Source: an uncultured Alphaproteobacteria bacterium (GTDB taxonomy: Bacteria > Pseudomonadota > Alphaproteobacteria > CAAHEQ01 > UBA3637). Taken from it: DNA of 38,273 nt. How positions within the stretch are numbered: the stretch's first letter is position 1; each line of letters begins with the position of its first letter. Positions 7,126 through 16,716 of this stretch are shown here, piece by piece. The notes beneath the pieces are model-generated. The model saw only the letters and a program-made list of their open reading frames with translations. It did not search any database and had not been told where the DNA came from. The position numbers and the translations under genes are program-made. The stretch is taken from the NCBI GenBank assembly GCA_949286465.1, contig CASECI010000031.1:1-38273 (forward strand), written 5' to 3'.

Positions 7126-8454
7126 TTAATTTCCTAAATTAACCGCCGAGTAAACAGGAACAATATTTTGATTGGCTTGACAGCTTGAAACTTGATTAGG
7201 ATAACCATTACGACACATAAATAAGGACATTTCACCTAAAGTATTTTCTCTTTCTTCTATTTCTGAATTCACATTAGAAATAGATGATGAAAGATTTTCT
7301 TGAGCTAAATCTATATTTTCCAACAAACGAATTCCATCGACTAAAGCACCTGGGCCTGTTCCAGATATGAAAGAATAAACATCCGTTTCATCGGGATTTG
7401 TTTGAATAATATTAACAATATCATACTGGCTCTCTGGGTTTAAACCATTCGAAAGGAAAAATCCCTGCTTTTTTAAATACATCCCATCTCCAAATAAATT
7501 CCCCATACCTATCGAGCATACGACTGTTAAGCCATTTTTATCTGAAGCGGTCAAACTTGTTCCATAAAAAGAATTCTCAACAGCTTTCTTTTCCATTTGC
7601 CGAAGCTCTTCTTTTCCTTGCGAAACCAAAGTGAAATTATTTAAAGATATGAGTTTCTTCCATGCTTTTTCCCCCTCTGATGACAGAGTAAGCGAATTAG
7701 GAAAAAATGTTTTACCTTTACTTGTTAAAACAACATTTGATTTTGACCAATTCGGTCGAATTGTCTTTAAGTTTTCTGAAGTGTAGGGATATCCTAAATT
7801 AAAAGCCGCCACAGACATATCATCCGCCCAAGAACCTCTATAAAAAATTCCTGCCCCAGACTGGCTCATTAAAGATAGTGTTTCAGCTAATTCAGCTTGA
7901 ACAAGCAAATTTCCTTTTTCTAACTTTTTCCAAGATGCAGGTAGATTTTTAGCTTGTTTAATATCACGAGCTAATAAGTCAGAAACAAGGATACCTTTTT
8001 GAGCATTATGAATGGGTTCTTTCAAGACATCTGACCAACGCTTTATTCCATACTGATTATGTAAAGCAAAAACACCTCTGGGAAGCATGGGCAAACTAGC
8101 CTGCGTTTGAGGCACCTGAATAGGTAAAAAATCCAATGTCTTCACTTTACCATCTTTTTCATCAAAAACCTGACAAATTCCACCGCCAGAAAGGCTTACG
8201 CGAGAAGGCATAACAACGGCTTCATTTATAATCATCGCTGCCATAGCATCAGCAGCATTTCCACCATTTAGAAGGATATTTTTCCCAACATTTTGAGTAG
8301 ACACGTCTGCGGCCCCTACAAAACCTTTTAAATTCTTATCAGAAAATGTTGATGCAGTAGTACAACCTGCAATCAAAAGTAAAATAAAAAATTGACGTAA
8401 ATGTTTTGACCTTTTAAAATGTTCTCGAATAAGAGAGAAAATATTCATGTTCAT
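7126..8454 (-). CDS. Gamma-glutamyltransferase-like lipoprotein (divergent)
   Basis: This 442-residue envelope protein has a lipobox, LLLIAGC, near residue 31, so it is probably a lipoprotein. The N-terminal block STQNVGKNILLNGGNAADA and the SLSGGGICQVFD segment match the GGT family, as does SLTASDKNGLTVV later on. GGT enzymes are N-terminal-nucleophile hydrolases that self-cleave before a catalytic Thr. Counted back from the conserved Asp of that block, the E. coli catalytic Thr position is Gly here, with Thr one residue later. It is also about 100 residues shorter than usual. Activity is therefore doubtful. The ATG at 8454 has AAGGAC upstream; a second in-frame ATG is at 8448. It heads the operon with the MCE genes and overlaps the divergent protease start. 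Confidence 0.72.
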   Translation of the reverse strand: MNMNIFSLIREHFKRSKHLRQFFILLLIAGCTTASTFSDKNLKGFVGAADVSTQNVGKNILLNGGNAADAMAAMIINEAVVMPSRVSLSGGGICQVFDEKDGKVKTLDFLPIQVPQTQASLPMLPRGVFALHNQYGIKRWSDVLKEPIHNAQKGILVSDLLARDIKQAKNLPASWKKLEKGNLLVQAELAETLSLMSQSGAGIFYRGSWADDMSVAAFNLGYPYTSENLKTIRPNWSKSNVVLTSKGKTFFPNSLTLSSEGEKAWKKLISLNNFTLVSQGKEELRQMEKKAVENSFYGTSLTASDKNGLTVVCSIGMGNLFGDGMYLKKQGFFLSNGLNPESQYDIVNIIQTNPDETDVYSFISGTGPGALVDGIRLLENIDLAQENLSSSISNVNSEIEERENTLGEMSLFMCRNGYPNQVSSCQANQNIVPVYSAVNLGN

Positions 8455-9760
8455 ACGTAAAGTCCTTTTTTATATCATTACAATCATATGCATATATATG
8501 CCATATTCCGTTATATATTGCAAGCCCTTATCCATTATTCGAGACACAGAAATGGAGCAATATACTCTTAAAAACATCAAGAAATTATTTAAAGCCGCTG
8601 GACTAAATGAGAATGCAGCCAGAGTTATTTTCATCCAAGATGATACTTTAAATGCTTTTGTTGCCGGTGGAAGCACTGTATTTGTTCATACGGGTCTCAT
8701 TACAAATGTTGACAATAGTGATGAATTTCTTGGAGTATTAGCTCATGAAACAGGCCATATCGTTGGAGGTCATTCCGTTCGTCTTTACGACAATCTCCAA
8801 AAGGCCCAACAAACAGCGTTGATTAGTACTATTTTAGGAGGAATTGCTGCTGTTGCTTCTGGACGAGGAGATGTTGGAATAGCTATTATGGCTGGAGGAA
8901 TGGGGACTGCAGAAAACTTCTTTAGCACTTATCGCGTTTCGGAAGAAAATGCTGCTGACAGCACGGGAATACGTCTTATTCAGGAAATAGGCTACTCCCC
9001 TTCTGGATTATTAGCCGTCATGAAAAAAATTCAAGCAAATGAACGCCTTATCATAGATCCTAAACAAGCTTACACTAGAACACACCCTCTCACTCAGGAT
9101 CGAATTTTATTTCTTCAAAATGCTTCAAAAACTAATACTCCTCTAAAAAACGATGAGGAGTTCCTTTTAATTAAGGCGAAACTATATGCTTTTTTAAATG
9201 AGCCTGAACAAACTCTTAAAACATACAAAGACAAAGACTTTCCTTCTTTATATGCTCAAGCCATCGCTTATTTCAAAAACACTCAGATTCAAAAGTCTAT
9301 AGAAACAATAGATACATTAATTAAAGAAGAACCTTTTAACCCTTATTTTTGGGAGTTAAAAGGACAAATTTTATTTGAAACCGGTCATGTCAAAGATTCT
9401 ATTATCGCTTATGAAAAAGCTGTTCAATTAACACCGAAGGCCACACTTATTCGGTTATCTCTAGCTCATGCTTTACTGGAGGAAAATCAAGTTGATGAAG
9501 CCATTAAACATCTTGAGTTTATTGTTTCTAGAGATGCTTACATCCCCGATGCTTGGCAATTTTTAAGTCGGGGATATGGAATGCGTCAAGAAAAAGGAAA
9601 ATCTCTTTATGCAATGGCTGAGTATGAGTATATTACAGGAGATTATTCTCATGCTCTGAGCACAATAAACAAAGCCCTTCCTTTATTAGAAAATGATTCC
9701 ATAAAAACCTTACGCCTTCAAGATTTAGAGGAAAGTATCACTCGAAATAAGTTAAAATAA
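8447..9760 (+). CDS. BepA-like M48 metalloprotease with TPR repeats
   Basis: This 437-residue periplasmic protein begins with a signal peptide (about 1-25). The M48 protease domain carries the zinc motif HETGH (His100, Glu101, His104) and a third ligand, Glu167, in SEENAAD. A helical TPR region fills about residues 220-437. This architecture is that of BepA/YfgC, which degrades or helps fold outer-membrane proteins such as LptD stalled at the BAM complex. The start at 8447 gives a complete signal peptide; starting at the next Met (codon 18) would lose it. The first 8 bases overlap the divergent GGT-like gene, so each gene's ribosome-binding region lies inside the other. Confidence 0.9.
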   Translation: MFIRKVLFYIITIICIYMPYSVIYCKPLSIIRDTEMEQYTLKNIKKLFKAAGLNENAARVIFIQDDTLNAFVAGGSTVFVHTGLITNVDNSDEFLGVLAHETGHIVGGHSVRLYDNLQKAQQTALISTILGGIAAVASGRGDVGIAIMAGGMGTAENFFSTYRVSEENAADSTGIRLIQEIGYSPSGLLAVMKKIQANERLIIDPKQAYTRTHPLTQDRILFLQNASKTNTPLKNDEEFLLIKAKLYAFLNEPEQTLKTYKDKDFPSLYAQAIAYFKNTQIQKSIETIDTLIKEEPFNPYFWELKGQILFETGHVKDSIIAYEKAVQLTPKATLIRLSLAHALLEENQVDEAIKHLEFIVSRDAYIPDAWQFLSRGYGMRQEKGKSLYAMAEYEYITGDYSHALSTINKALPLLENDSIKTLRLQDLEESITRNKLK

Positions 9761-9771
9761 TGTATTTATTC

Positions 9772-9800
9772 TTGACGTATTTTAAAACTCATCTTATAAA
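9772..9800 (+). promoter_or_regulatory. Promoter of the N-ATPase operon
   Basis: TTGACG (9772-9777), 17 bases, TATAAA (9795-9800), ending 22 bases before the atpD ATG, with AGGGGG as ribosome-binding site. It matches the sigma-70 consensus well. Confidence 0.7.
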
Positions 9801-9810
9801 GAAGAAATAA

Positions 9811-11616
<1,806 letters not shown>

Positions 11617-11624
<8 letters not shown>

Positions 11625-11961
11625 AAAATTTGATCCAACGGATGATAAAAAAATTGAAGAACAACTTATCCACAAAGTGCATCAGCTTGAAAATCGCGAT
11701 TATCGTTCTTTATATGTTAATGTGGGTATCATTGGTATTTTAGGAGGAATTATTATCTCCCCTATTCTAATTGGTATCCTCATCGGCGGATGGCTTGATA
11801 AAAACTATCCTATTGACCCTATCTCTTGGCAACTCAATTTAATCTTTATTGGTTTTATTATTGGAATGTATTACGCTTATGTTTGGATCAAAAAAGAGGG
11901 CGTACAAAAAATAGACGATGCGTATCGAAAAGAACAAGAAAGGATAAAAAATATAAAATGA
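11617..11961 (+). CDS. atpQ: N-type ATPase membrane protein AtpQ (AtpI-like)
   Basis: This 114-residue protein has two membrane helices (about 39-60 and 70-92) joined by a GGWLDKN turn, with a basic C-terminus. This is the AtpI-like layout (putative F1F0-ATPase gene 1 family). AtpI-type proteins help assemble the c-ring and may aid Mg2+ entry. In N-ATPase operons the gene at this place is called atpQ. I chose ATG 11617, giving MDKKFDPTD, because AGGAT lies just upstream and the 8-base overlap with atpC is typical of this operon. An upstream in-frame ATG at 11599 lacks a ribosome-binding site. Confidence 0.85.
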
Positions 11962-12290
11962 ATAACACGAATGCTCTTTCTTATATGCTTTCTCAATTAA
12001 CCCTTCTCTCAGGAACTGGTTTGTTCATCATTGGGGGACTCGTTGGTTTTTTGTTTGCTTATTTTCAATGGAAAACGATTGCTCAGTTATCTCAAGTCAA
12101 AAATATGAAGTCTTATTTATTTTTTACCTCGCTTATTCGCTTCTTAATCTTTTTCCTTGTCTTGTTATGGGTTGCTTATCCAGAAAAAAATATTGTCAAA
12201 ATTTTAATTTTTTTCATTGGCTTTATGATAGCTCGTATCATTTCAATAAAGAAAGTCAAAAAAATGCTAAAGGAGCAAAAGTATGTTTGA
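11958..12290 (+). CDS. atpR: N-type ATPase membrane protein AtpR
   Basis: This 110-residue protein has three predicted membrane helices (about 15-38, 52-72 and 76-94). AtpR is a marker of N-ATPase operons. It is proposed to interact with the c-ring or its assembly; its exact job is not settled. The start used is the ATG that overlaps the atpQ stop (ATGA at 11958), giving MNNTNALSYML. The frame stays open further upstream inside atpQ, but that part is a shadow. Its end overlaps atpB by 8 bases. The position between atpQ and atpB supports the call more than sequence similarity does. Confidence 0.85.
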   Translation: MNNTNALSYMLSQLTLLSGTGLFIIGGLVGFLFAYFQWKTIAQLSQVKNMKSYLFFTSLIRFLIFFLVLLWVAYPEKNIVKILIFFIGFMIARIISIKKVKKMLKEQKYV

Positions 12291-12978
12291 AAATTATGAT
12301 AACATGATTATCTTTCATATTTTTGATTTACCAATAAATATGACTTTATTGTCAAGTTGGATTGTTATTTTAGTCCTCATGATTTTCTCTTTTCTTGCCA
12401 CTCGTTTTTTAAGTGATGACATTCAAACCTCTCGTTGGCAAACGCTTATGGAGATGATTGTTATCTGGTTGCGCAAAGAAATTAAAGATACCAGCAATGA
12501 TAATCCTTCCAAATATCTTGGCTTAGGAATAGGCCTTTTTATGTTTATTCTTGTCAGTAATCTTTTGACAATTTTCCCTTGGTTCAGACCTCCGACAGCT
12601 TCGTTAAGTACAACAATTGCTTTTGCTTTAGTCGTTTTTTGTGCTATTCCATATCATGCTATTCAAAATGCAGGCGTTCTAGGATATCTCAAAAAATTCA
12701 TAGATCCTTCGCCGATTATGCTTCCTATGAATTTATTCAGTGAATTTGCCTCTACTTTTTCAATGGCTCTTCGTTTGTATGGCAATATGTTAAGTGGTGT
12801 TATGTTTGCCAGTATTTTAACATCTTTTGTCCCTTTATTATTGCCTTTATCTATGCAAGTACTAGGTCTATTAACAGGTTCTATTCAAGCCTATATATTT
12901 GCACTACTGGCGATTGTATATATGTCTAATGTAGGGCCTACAACACCCTACATAGAAAAAGAAAGTTCAATTTATTAA
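12283..12978 (+). CDS. atpB: N-type ATPase subunit a
   Basis: This is the 231-residue membrane stator subunit that forms the ion half-channels beside the c-ring. Five to six hydrophobic helices are visible. The essential arginine is Arg164 in FSMALRLYGNML, matching the SLRLFGNM motif of the family. The C-terminal helix reads IQAYIFALLAIVYMS. The ATG at 12283 overlaps the atpR end and has AAGGAG just upstream. Confidence 0.95.
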   Translation: MFENYDNMIIFHIFDLPINMTLLSSWIVILVLMIFSFLATRFLSDDIQTSRWQTLMEMIVIWLRKEIKDTSNDNPSKYLGLGIGLFMFILVSNLLTIFPWFRPPTASLSTTIAFALVVFCAIPYHAIQNAGVLGYLKKFIDPSPIMLPMNLFSEFASTFSMALRLYGNMLSGVMFASILTSFVPLLLPLSMQVLGLLTGSIQAYIFALLAIVYMSNVGPTTPYIEKESSIY

Positions 12979-12990
12979 AAGGAGAAAAAA

Positions 12991-13269
12991 ATGGATGCTG
13001 TCAGTTTAATTGGTGCTTTTTCAGTATTAGCCGCTGGGTTATGCATGGGAATTGGTTCTATGGGCTCGGCTATTGGTGAAGGAAATGCTGCAGCTGCAGC
13101 CTTACAAGCCATGGCGCAACAACCCGATGAAGCAAGTCGTATAAGAAGTACTCTTTTCGTAACAATGGCTATGGTTGAAACGACTGCATTATATTCTTTG
13201 TTAATTTCTTTTTTAACTTTTTATGCGAATCCTTTTTGGGACTACGCCATTGAAGCAGCAACAAAATAA
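12991..13269 (+). CDS. atpE: N-type ATPase subunit c
   Basis: This 92-residue hairpin of two membrane helices makes up the rotor ring. The ion-binding carboxylate is Glu63 in MVETTALYSLL, followed by Thr64, the Glu-Thr/Ser pair common in sodium-binding rings. A second carboxylate, Glu30 in SAIGEGNAAAAAL, sits where Na+ rings have Gln. N-ATPase c subunits are known for such double carboxylates. The first helix replaces some of the usual packing glycines with Ala/Ser. Na+ versus H+ use is undecided: related N-type rings have been argued either way. AAAAGGAG precedes the ATG. Confidence 0.94.
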   Translation: MDAVSLIGAFSVLAAGLCMGIGSMGSAIGEGNAAAAALQAMAQQPDEASRIRSTLFVTMAMVETTALYSLLISFLTFYANPFWDYAIEAATK

Positions 13270-13282
13270 ATAAGGCTTTGTT

Positions 13283-14056
13283 ATGGGAGTCGACACATTT
13301 ACACTGATTACTCAGATTATTAATTTAGTCATTTTAATCTGGTTGTTAAAGAAATTCTTATATACACCTATATTAAAAGCAGTAGATACTCGCCAGGCTA
13401 AAATTGCAGAACGCCTCAATACGGCAAGAGAACAGGCAGATAAAGCAATAGAGCAGCAAAATATATACCAAGAAAAAATTGTTTCATTTGAGCAAGAACG
13501 TCAAAACATGTTTGAAGAGGCGCGCAAAGAAGCTGAACATATTCGGAGTGCTCTTATCGAAGAAGCCAAAGAAGAAGTTATTAAGTCTCGTAATCAATGG
13601 CAAAAAGAACTTTTAAATGAGAAAAAAGCCTTCGATGATAATTTGAAAAATCTTCTCTTAAAGCAATTTAAAATTTTTGCAGACCAATCTATCAAGCAAA
13701 TGGCTGGCGTTTCATTGCAAAGTTTAATTGAAAATGAATTTAAACAAAAATTAATCAATTTATCAGTAAAAGAAAAAAATCTCTTTATGAAACATTTATC
13801 TCAAAATAAATGTATTACTATTTTATCTGCGGTAAAAATGTCCCCAGAGCAAAAGAAAGACATGAGCCTCTTTTTATTAAAGACCTTAAATATTTCAGAT
13901 AATATCCGTTTTGAGTTCAAAGAAGATAAAACTTTACTATCTGGATTAGAACTTCAAATCGGTGAACAAACAATATCTTGGAATATGCGTCAGTATCTCA
14001 ATCAATTTGAAACAAATCTTGATGCAGCAATTACAGGTCTCATTCAGCAAGAATAA
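13283..14056 (+). CDS. atpF: N-type ATPase subunit b, long form
   Basis: This 257-residue peripheral stalk subunit has one N-terminal membrane helix (about 10-28), then a charged helical coiled coil to about residue 130 (REQADKAIEQQNIYQEK and onward). A C-terminal region of about 110 residues follows that ordinary b subunits lack. N-ATPase operons have no atpH (delta), and the long b subunit is thought to replace it. That holds here: no delta gene lies anywhere in the operon. A short AAGG lies before the ATG. Confidence 0.9.
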   Translation: MGVDTFTLITQIINLVILIWLLKKFLYTPILKAVDTRQAKIAERLNTAREQADKAIEQQNIYQEKIVSFEQERQNMFEEARKEAEHIRSALIEEAKEEVIKSRNQWQKELLNEKKAFDDNLKNLLLKQFKIFADQSIKQMAGVSLQSLIENEFKQKLINLSVKEKNLFMKHLSQNKCITILSAVKMSPEQKKDMSLFLLKTLNISDNIRFEFKEDKTLLSGLELQIGEQTISWNMRQYLNQFETNLDAAITGLIQQE

Positions 14057-14067
14057 GGAATATAAGA

Positions 14068-15582
14068 ATGTTCAAAAAAGTTTCTAAAAAAGCTATGGAT
14101 ATTATCGAAGAGAATACTAAAAAGACAAAAGCAACGTTAAAAACACATGAAGTCAGTGAAATATTGTCTATTTCATCTGGAACAGCCCTTTTAACAGGCC
14201 TTTCAGATGTTAAAATGGATGAAATGCTTTTATTTCCAGGAAATGTATCCGGAATGGTACAGACATTATCTGAAGAGTCGGTAGGTATCGTTTTTTTAGA
14301 TAATCCAGATCATTTAAAAGCAGGAGATAAAGCAACTCGCACAAATAGAATTTTAGATGTACCTGTCAGTAATTCGTTACTTGGTCGAGTTATTGATCCA
14401 GTTGGGAAGCCTCTTGATGGAAAAGGCGTTATATCATCTAAAGAACGTCGCCCTATTGAACGAGAAGCCTACGCAATTATGGACAGAGCTCCTGTTGACC
14501 AGCCTCTTCAGACAGGTTTGAAAGCCATAGACTCTTTTACGCCTATAGGCAAAGGGCAAAGAGAACTCATTTTAGGCGATCGTCAAACGGGAAAAACAGC
14601 CATCGCCTTAGATACAATTATTAATCAAAAAGATACAGGTGTTATTTCTATATATTGTGCAATAGGTCAACAAGCTGCGTCTGTAGCAAGAGTTATTGCT
14701 GACTTAAAAAAGTACAATGTCATGCAAAATTGTATTGTTGTTGTTGCCTCTGGAGAAGACCAAGCCGGTATGCAATACATAGCCCCTTATGCGGCTACAA
14801 CTATTGGTGAATTCTTTATGGAGCAAGGGAAAGATGTTCTGATCGTATATGATGATTTAACTAATCATGCAAGAGCTTATCGTCAAATGTCATTACTCCT
14901 TCGCCGCCCACCTGGGCGAGAAGCTTTTCCAGGAGATATTTTTTACATTCATTCTCGCTTACTAGAACGCTCTACTCATTTAACAAAAAAATTAGGTGGC
15001 GGGTCTCTAACAGCATTACCCATTGTATCAACAGAAGCTGGAAATATTTCCGCGTATATTCCAACGAATATTATTTCTATTACAGATGGCCAGATTTATT
15101 TGTCTTCTTCTTTGTTCCAAAAAGGGACTATGCCTGCGATTGACACGGGCCGTTCTGTTTCTCGTGTTGGCGGAGATGCTCAACTACCGGCTTATCGGTC
15201 TCTTGTTGGTCCTTTAAAACTTTTTTACTCTCAATTCGAAGAACTTGAGTCTTTCTCTAAATTTGGAACTCAAATGGATAAAGAAACACAAGACCGTTTA
15301 AATCGAGGGCGGGCTATCCGTTTGGTTATGGAACAACGTCAATTCCAACCAATGAAAGTGACGGATCAAATCGCTATATTAATGGCAACAAACGAAGGCT
15401 TATTTGATGGACTAGATAATGAAAAAAGCAAAAAGGCTCAGGAAATTATATCCTCTTTAATGAGTACTGACTTTAGAGATGTTTCTTTAGCTATTTTAAA
15501 GCGCCAAAAATTAGATGAAGCGACAAAACAAAAAATGCTCACTACTTTCGAGAAAGCTTTAAAACGAGAAAAGGTCATTTAA
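14068..15582 (+). CDS. atpA: N-type ATPase alpha subunit
   Basis: This 504-residue F1 subunit has the nucleotide-binding P-loop GDRQTGKT (170-177). Other family blocks are PVDQPLQTGLKAIDSFTPIG, RPPGREAFPGDIFYIHSRLLER and ISITDGQIYLSS. It forms the alpha3-beta3 hexamer with AtpD. Position after atpF and before atpG fits the N-type order. GGAATATAAGA lies before the ATG. Confidence 0.96.
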   Translation: MFKKVSKKAMDIIEENTKKTKATLKTHEVSEILSISSGTALLTGLSDVKMDEMLLFPGNVSGMVQTLSEESVGIVFLDNPDHLKAGDKATRTNRILDVPVSNSLLGRVIDPVGKPLDGKGVISSKERRPIEREAYAIMDRAPVDQPLQTGLKAIDSFTPIGKGQRELILGDRQTGKTAIALDTIINQKDTGVISIYCAIGQQAASVARVIADLKKYNVMQNCIVVVASGEDQAGMQYIAPYAATTIGEFFMEQGKDVLIVYDDLTNHARAYRQMSLLLRRPPGREAFPGDIFYIHSRLLERSTHLTKKLGGGSLTALPIVSTEAGNISAYIPTNIISITDGQIYLSSSLFQKGTMPAIDTGRSVSRVGGDAQLPAYRSLVGPLKLFYSQFEELESFSKFGTQMDKETQDRLNRGRAIRLVMEQRQFQPMKVTDQIAILMATNEGLFDGLDNEKSKKAQEIISSLMSTDFRDVSLAILKRQKLDEATKQKMLTTFEKALKREKVI

Positions 15583-15583
15583 T

Positions 15584-16483
15584 ATGTCTATGGAAATACT
15601 CTCAAAGAGGATAAAAACAACACAAGACTTACGAGATATCGTTAGTACAATGAAGTCTTTATCTTCTGTTAGTATCTTACAATATGAGCAAGCTCAAAAA
15701 TCTCTGATAGAATATACACATACAATTCGAAATGCTTTTCATGCCCTCGTTAAAAATAACGCAATTATAACGCCTCATCCTAAAAAGGAAATATCACCTC
15801 AAAATATGAAAGCAATTGTTATCATCATTGGATCCGATAATGGCCTTGTTGGAAGATTTAATAAGGAAATTGTACAAGCTGCAACAACTTTTCTCAAAGA
15901 AAAAAAGATTCAATCCGATAAAACAACCTTCATCACTGTGGGAAAACGAGTCGCAAGCCTTATAGAACAACAGCAGCAAAATTTATTTGCTAAATATGCT
16001 ATTTCCAACTCAATCAAAGCTATCAATAGCATCGCATCTACTGTCATTGTTAAAATGCAAGAAGCTATCGAAAAAACAAAAGCTACGCATGTCTTTTTAT
16101 TTTATCATAAACGCTTATCTAATCAACCAACCCAAATAGAGCAAAGAACTTTACTACCTTTTCCTTTAGAACAGTATGCGACTTTAAAAAATGAGCCTTG
16201 GCCAACGAATAATTTACCACTTATTACACTCAACACACAAATTCTAATTTCAAAACTTGTTCAAGAATACTTAATGATCGTTTTATCAAGTGCTCTTACA
16301 ATGTCTCTTGCCGCTGAGCATCATACTCGCATGATTAACATGCAAAATGCTGAAAAAAATATTGATGAAAGTTTAGAGAAAATGAATCTTGAATATCAAC
16401 AAAAACGTCAAGAAGCTATCACTGAAGAGCTCATTGATGTCGTTTCAGGATCTGAGGCAATCGCTTCAAAAAAACAAAAATAA
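15584..16483 (+). CDS. atpG: N-type ATPase gamma subunit
   Basis: This 299-residue central shaft subunit starts with the N-terminal helix RIKTTQDLRDIVSTMKSLSSV. The core has IIGSDNGLVGRFN, and the C-terminal helix has ARMIN-like residues HTRMINMQNAEKNIDESL and then an EELIDVVSGSEA ending. These match the gamma family termini. It begins one base after the atpA stop and is the last gene of the operon. A structured noncoding region with terminators follows. Confidence 0.94.
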   Translation: MSMEILSKRIKTTQDLRDIVSTMKSLSSVSILQYEQAQKSLIEYTHTIRNAFHALVKNNAIITPHPKKEISPQNMKAIVIIIGSDNGLVGRFNKEIVQAATTFLKEKKIQSDKTTFITVGKRVASLIEQQQQNLFAKYAISNSIKAINSIASTVIVKMQEAIEKTKATHVFLFYHKRLSNQPTQIEQRTLLPFPLEQYATLKNEPWPTNNLPLITLNTQILISKLVQEYLMIVLSSALTMSLAAEHHTRMINMQNAEKNIDESLEKMNLEYQQKRQEAITEELIDVVSGSEAIASKKQK

Positions 16484-16501
16484 AAAAATTGTAAAAAAAT
16501 A

Positions 16502-16530
16502 TTGACAGAAATAAAAAATTATGCAATAGT
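16502..16530 (+). promoter_or_regulatory. Promoter of a candidate small RNA
   Basis: TTGACA (16502-16507), then 17 bases ending in TGC, then AATAGT (16525-16530). The TG before the -10 makes it an extended -10 promoter. It lies just after atpG with no open reading frame behind it for about 180 bases. Confidence 0.6.
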
Positions 16531-16536
16531 AAGGCT

Positions 16537-16666
16537 TTGTGGTATTGTATAGCCACTTTCATGGATTATCTCCCTTATAAAATCCATGCTGTATGAAAGA
16601 AGGGCTTTTTTTCTCCCCTCCCCCCTTGCCCTTCTTTTGAAAGCCCCCTTCTTGGGGGCTTTTTTT
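16537..16666 (+). ncRNA. Candidate structured small RNA with C-rich loop
   Basis: No protein is encoded between atpG and the antiporter gene. From the predicted start near 16537 I see three hairpins. The first pairs AGCC, CTTTCAT and GGATT with AATCC, ATGAAAG and GGCT, followed by seven T (16606-16612); its loop contains CTCCC. The second pairs AGAAGGGC (16598-16605) with GCCCTTCT (16628-16635) around a loop rich in C and T (CTCCCCTCCCCCC). The third is a perfect terminator. Hairpins one and two share bases, so they would be alternative. CCUCC-rich loops are a feature of alphaproteobacterial trans-acting RNAs that bind Shine-Dalgarno sites. It does not resemble SRP RNA, tmRNA or RNase P. Confidence 0.5.
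16641..16666 (+). terminator. Strong Rho-independent terminator
   Basis: AAGCCCCC and GGGGGCTT form an 8-bp stem with loop TTCTT, followed by a T run. It would end transcripts from the ATPase operon and the candidate small RNA before the antiporter gene. Confidence 0.92.
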
Positions 16667-16716
16667 ATTGCAATTTCTTTTTAAATATTATACTTTTACT
16701 CGAAAGAGGTTAAATT

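Noticed and set aside
16537..16666. SRP RNA, 6S RNA or tmRNA after the ATPase operon
   Set aside because: No SRP GGAA-tetraloop helix, no long 6S bubble and no tRNA-like ends were found. Only an unnamed hairpin RNA can be supported.
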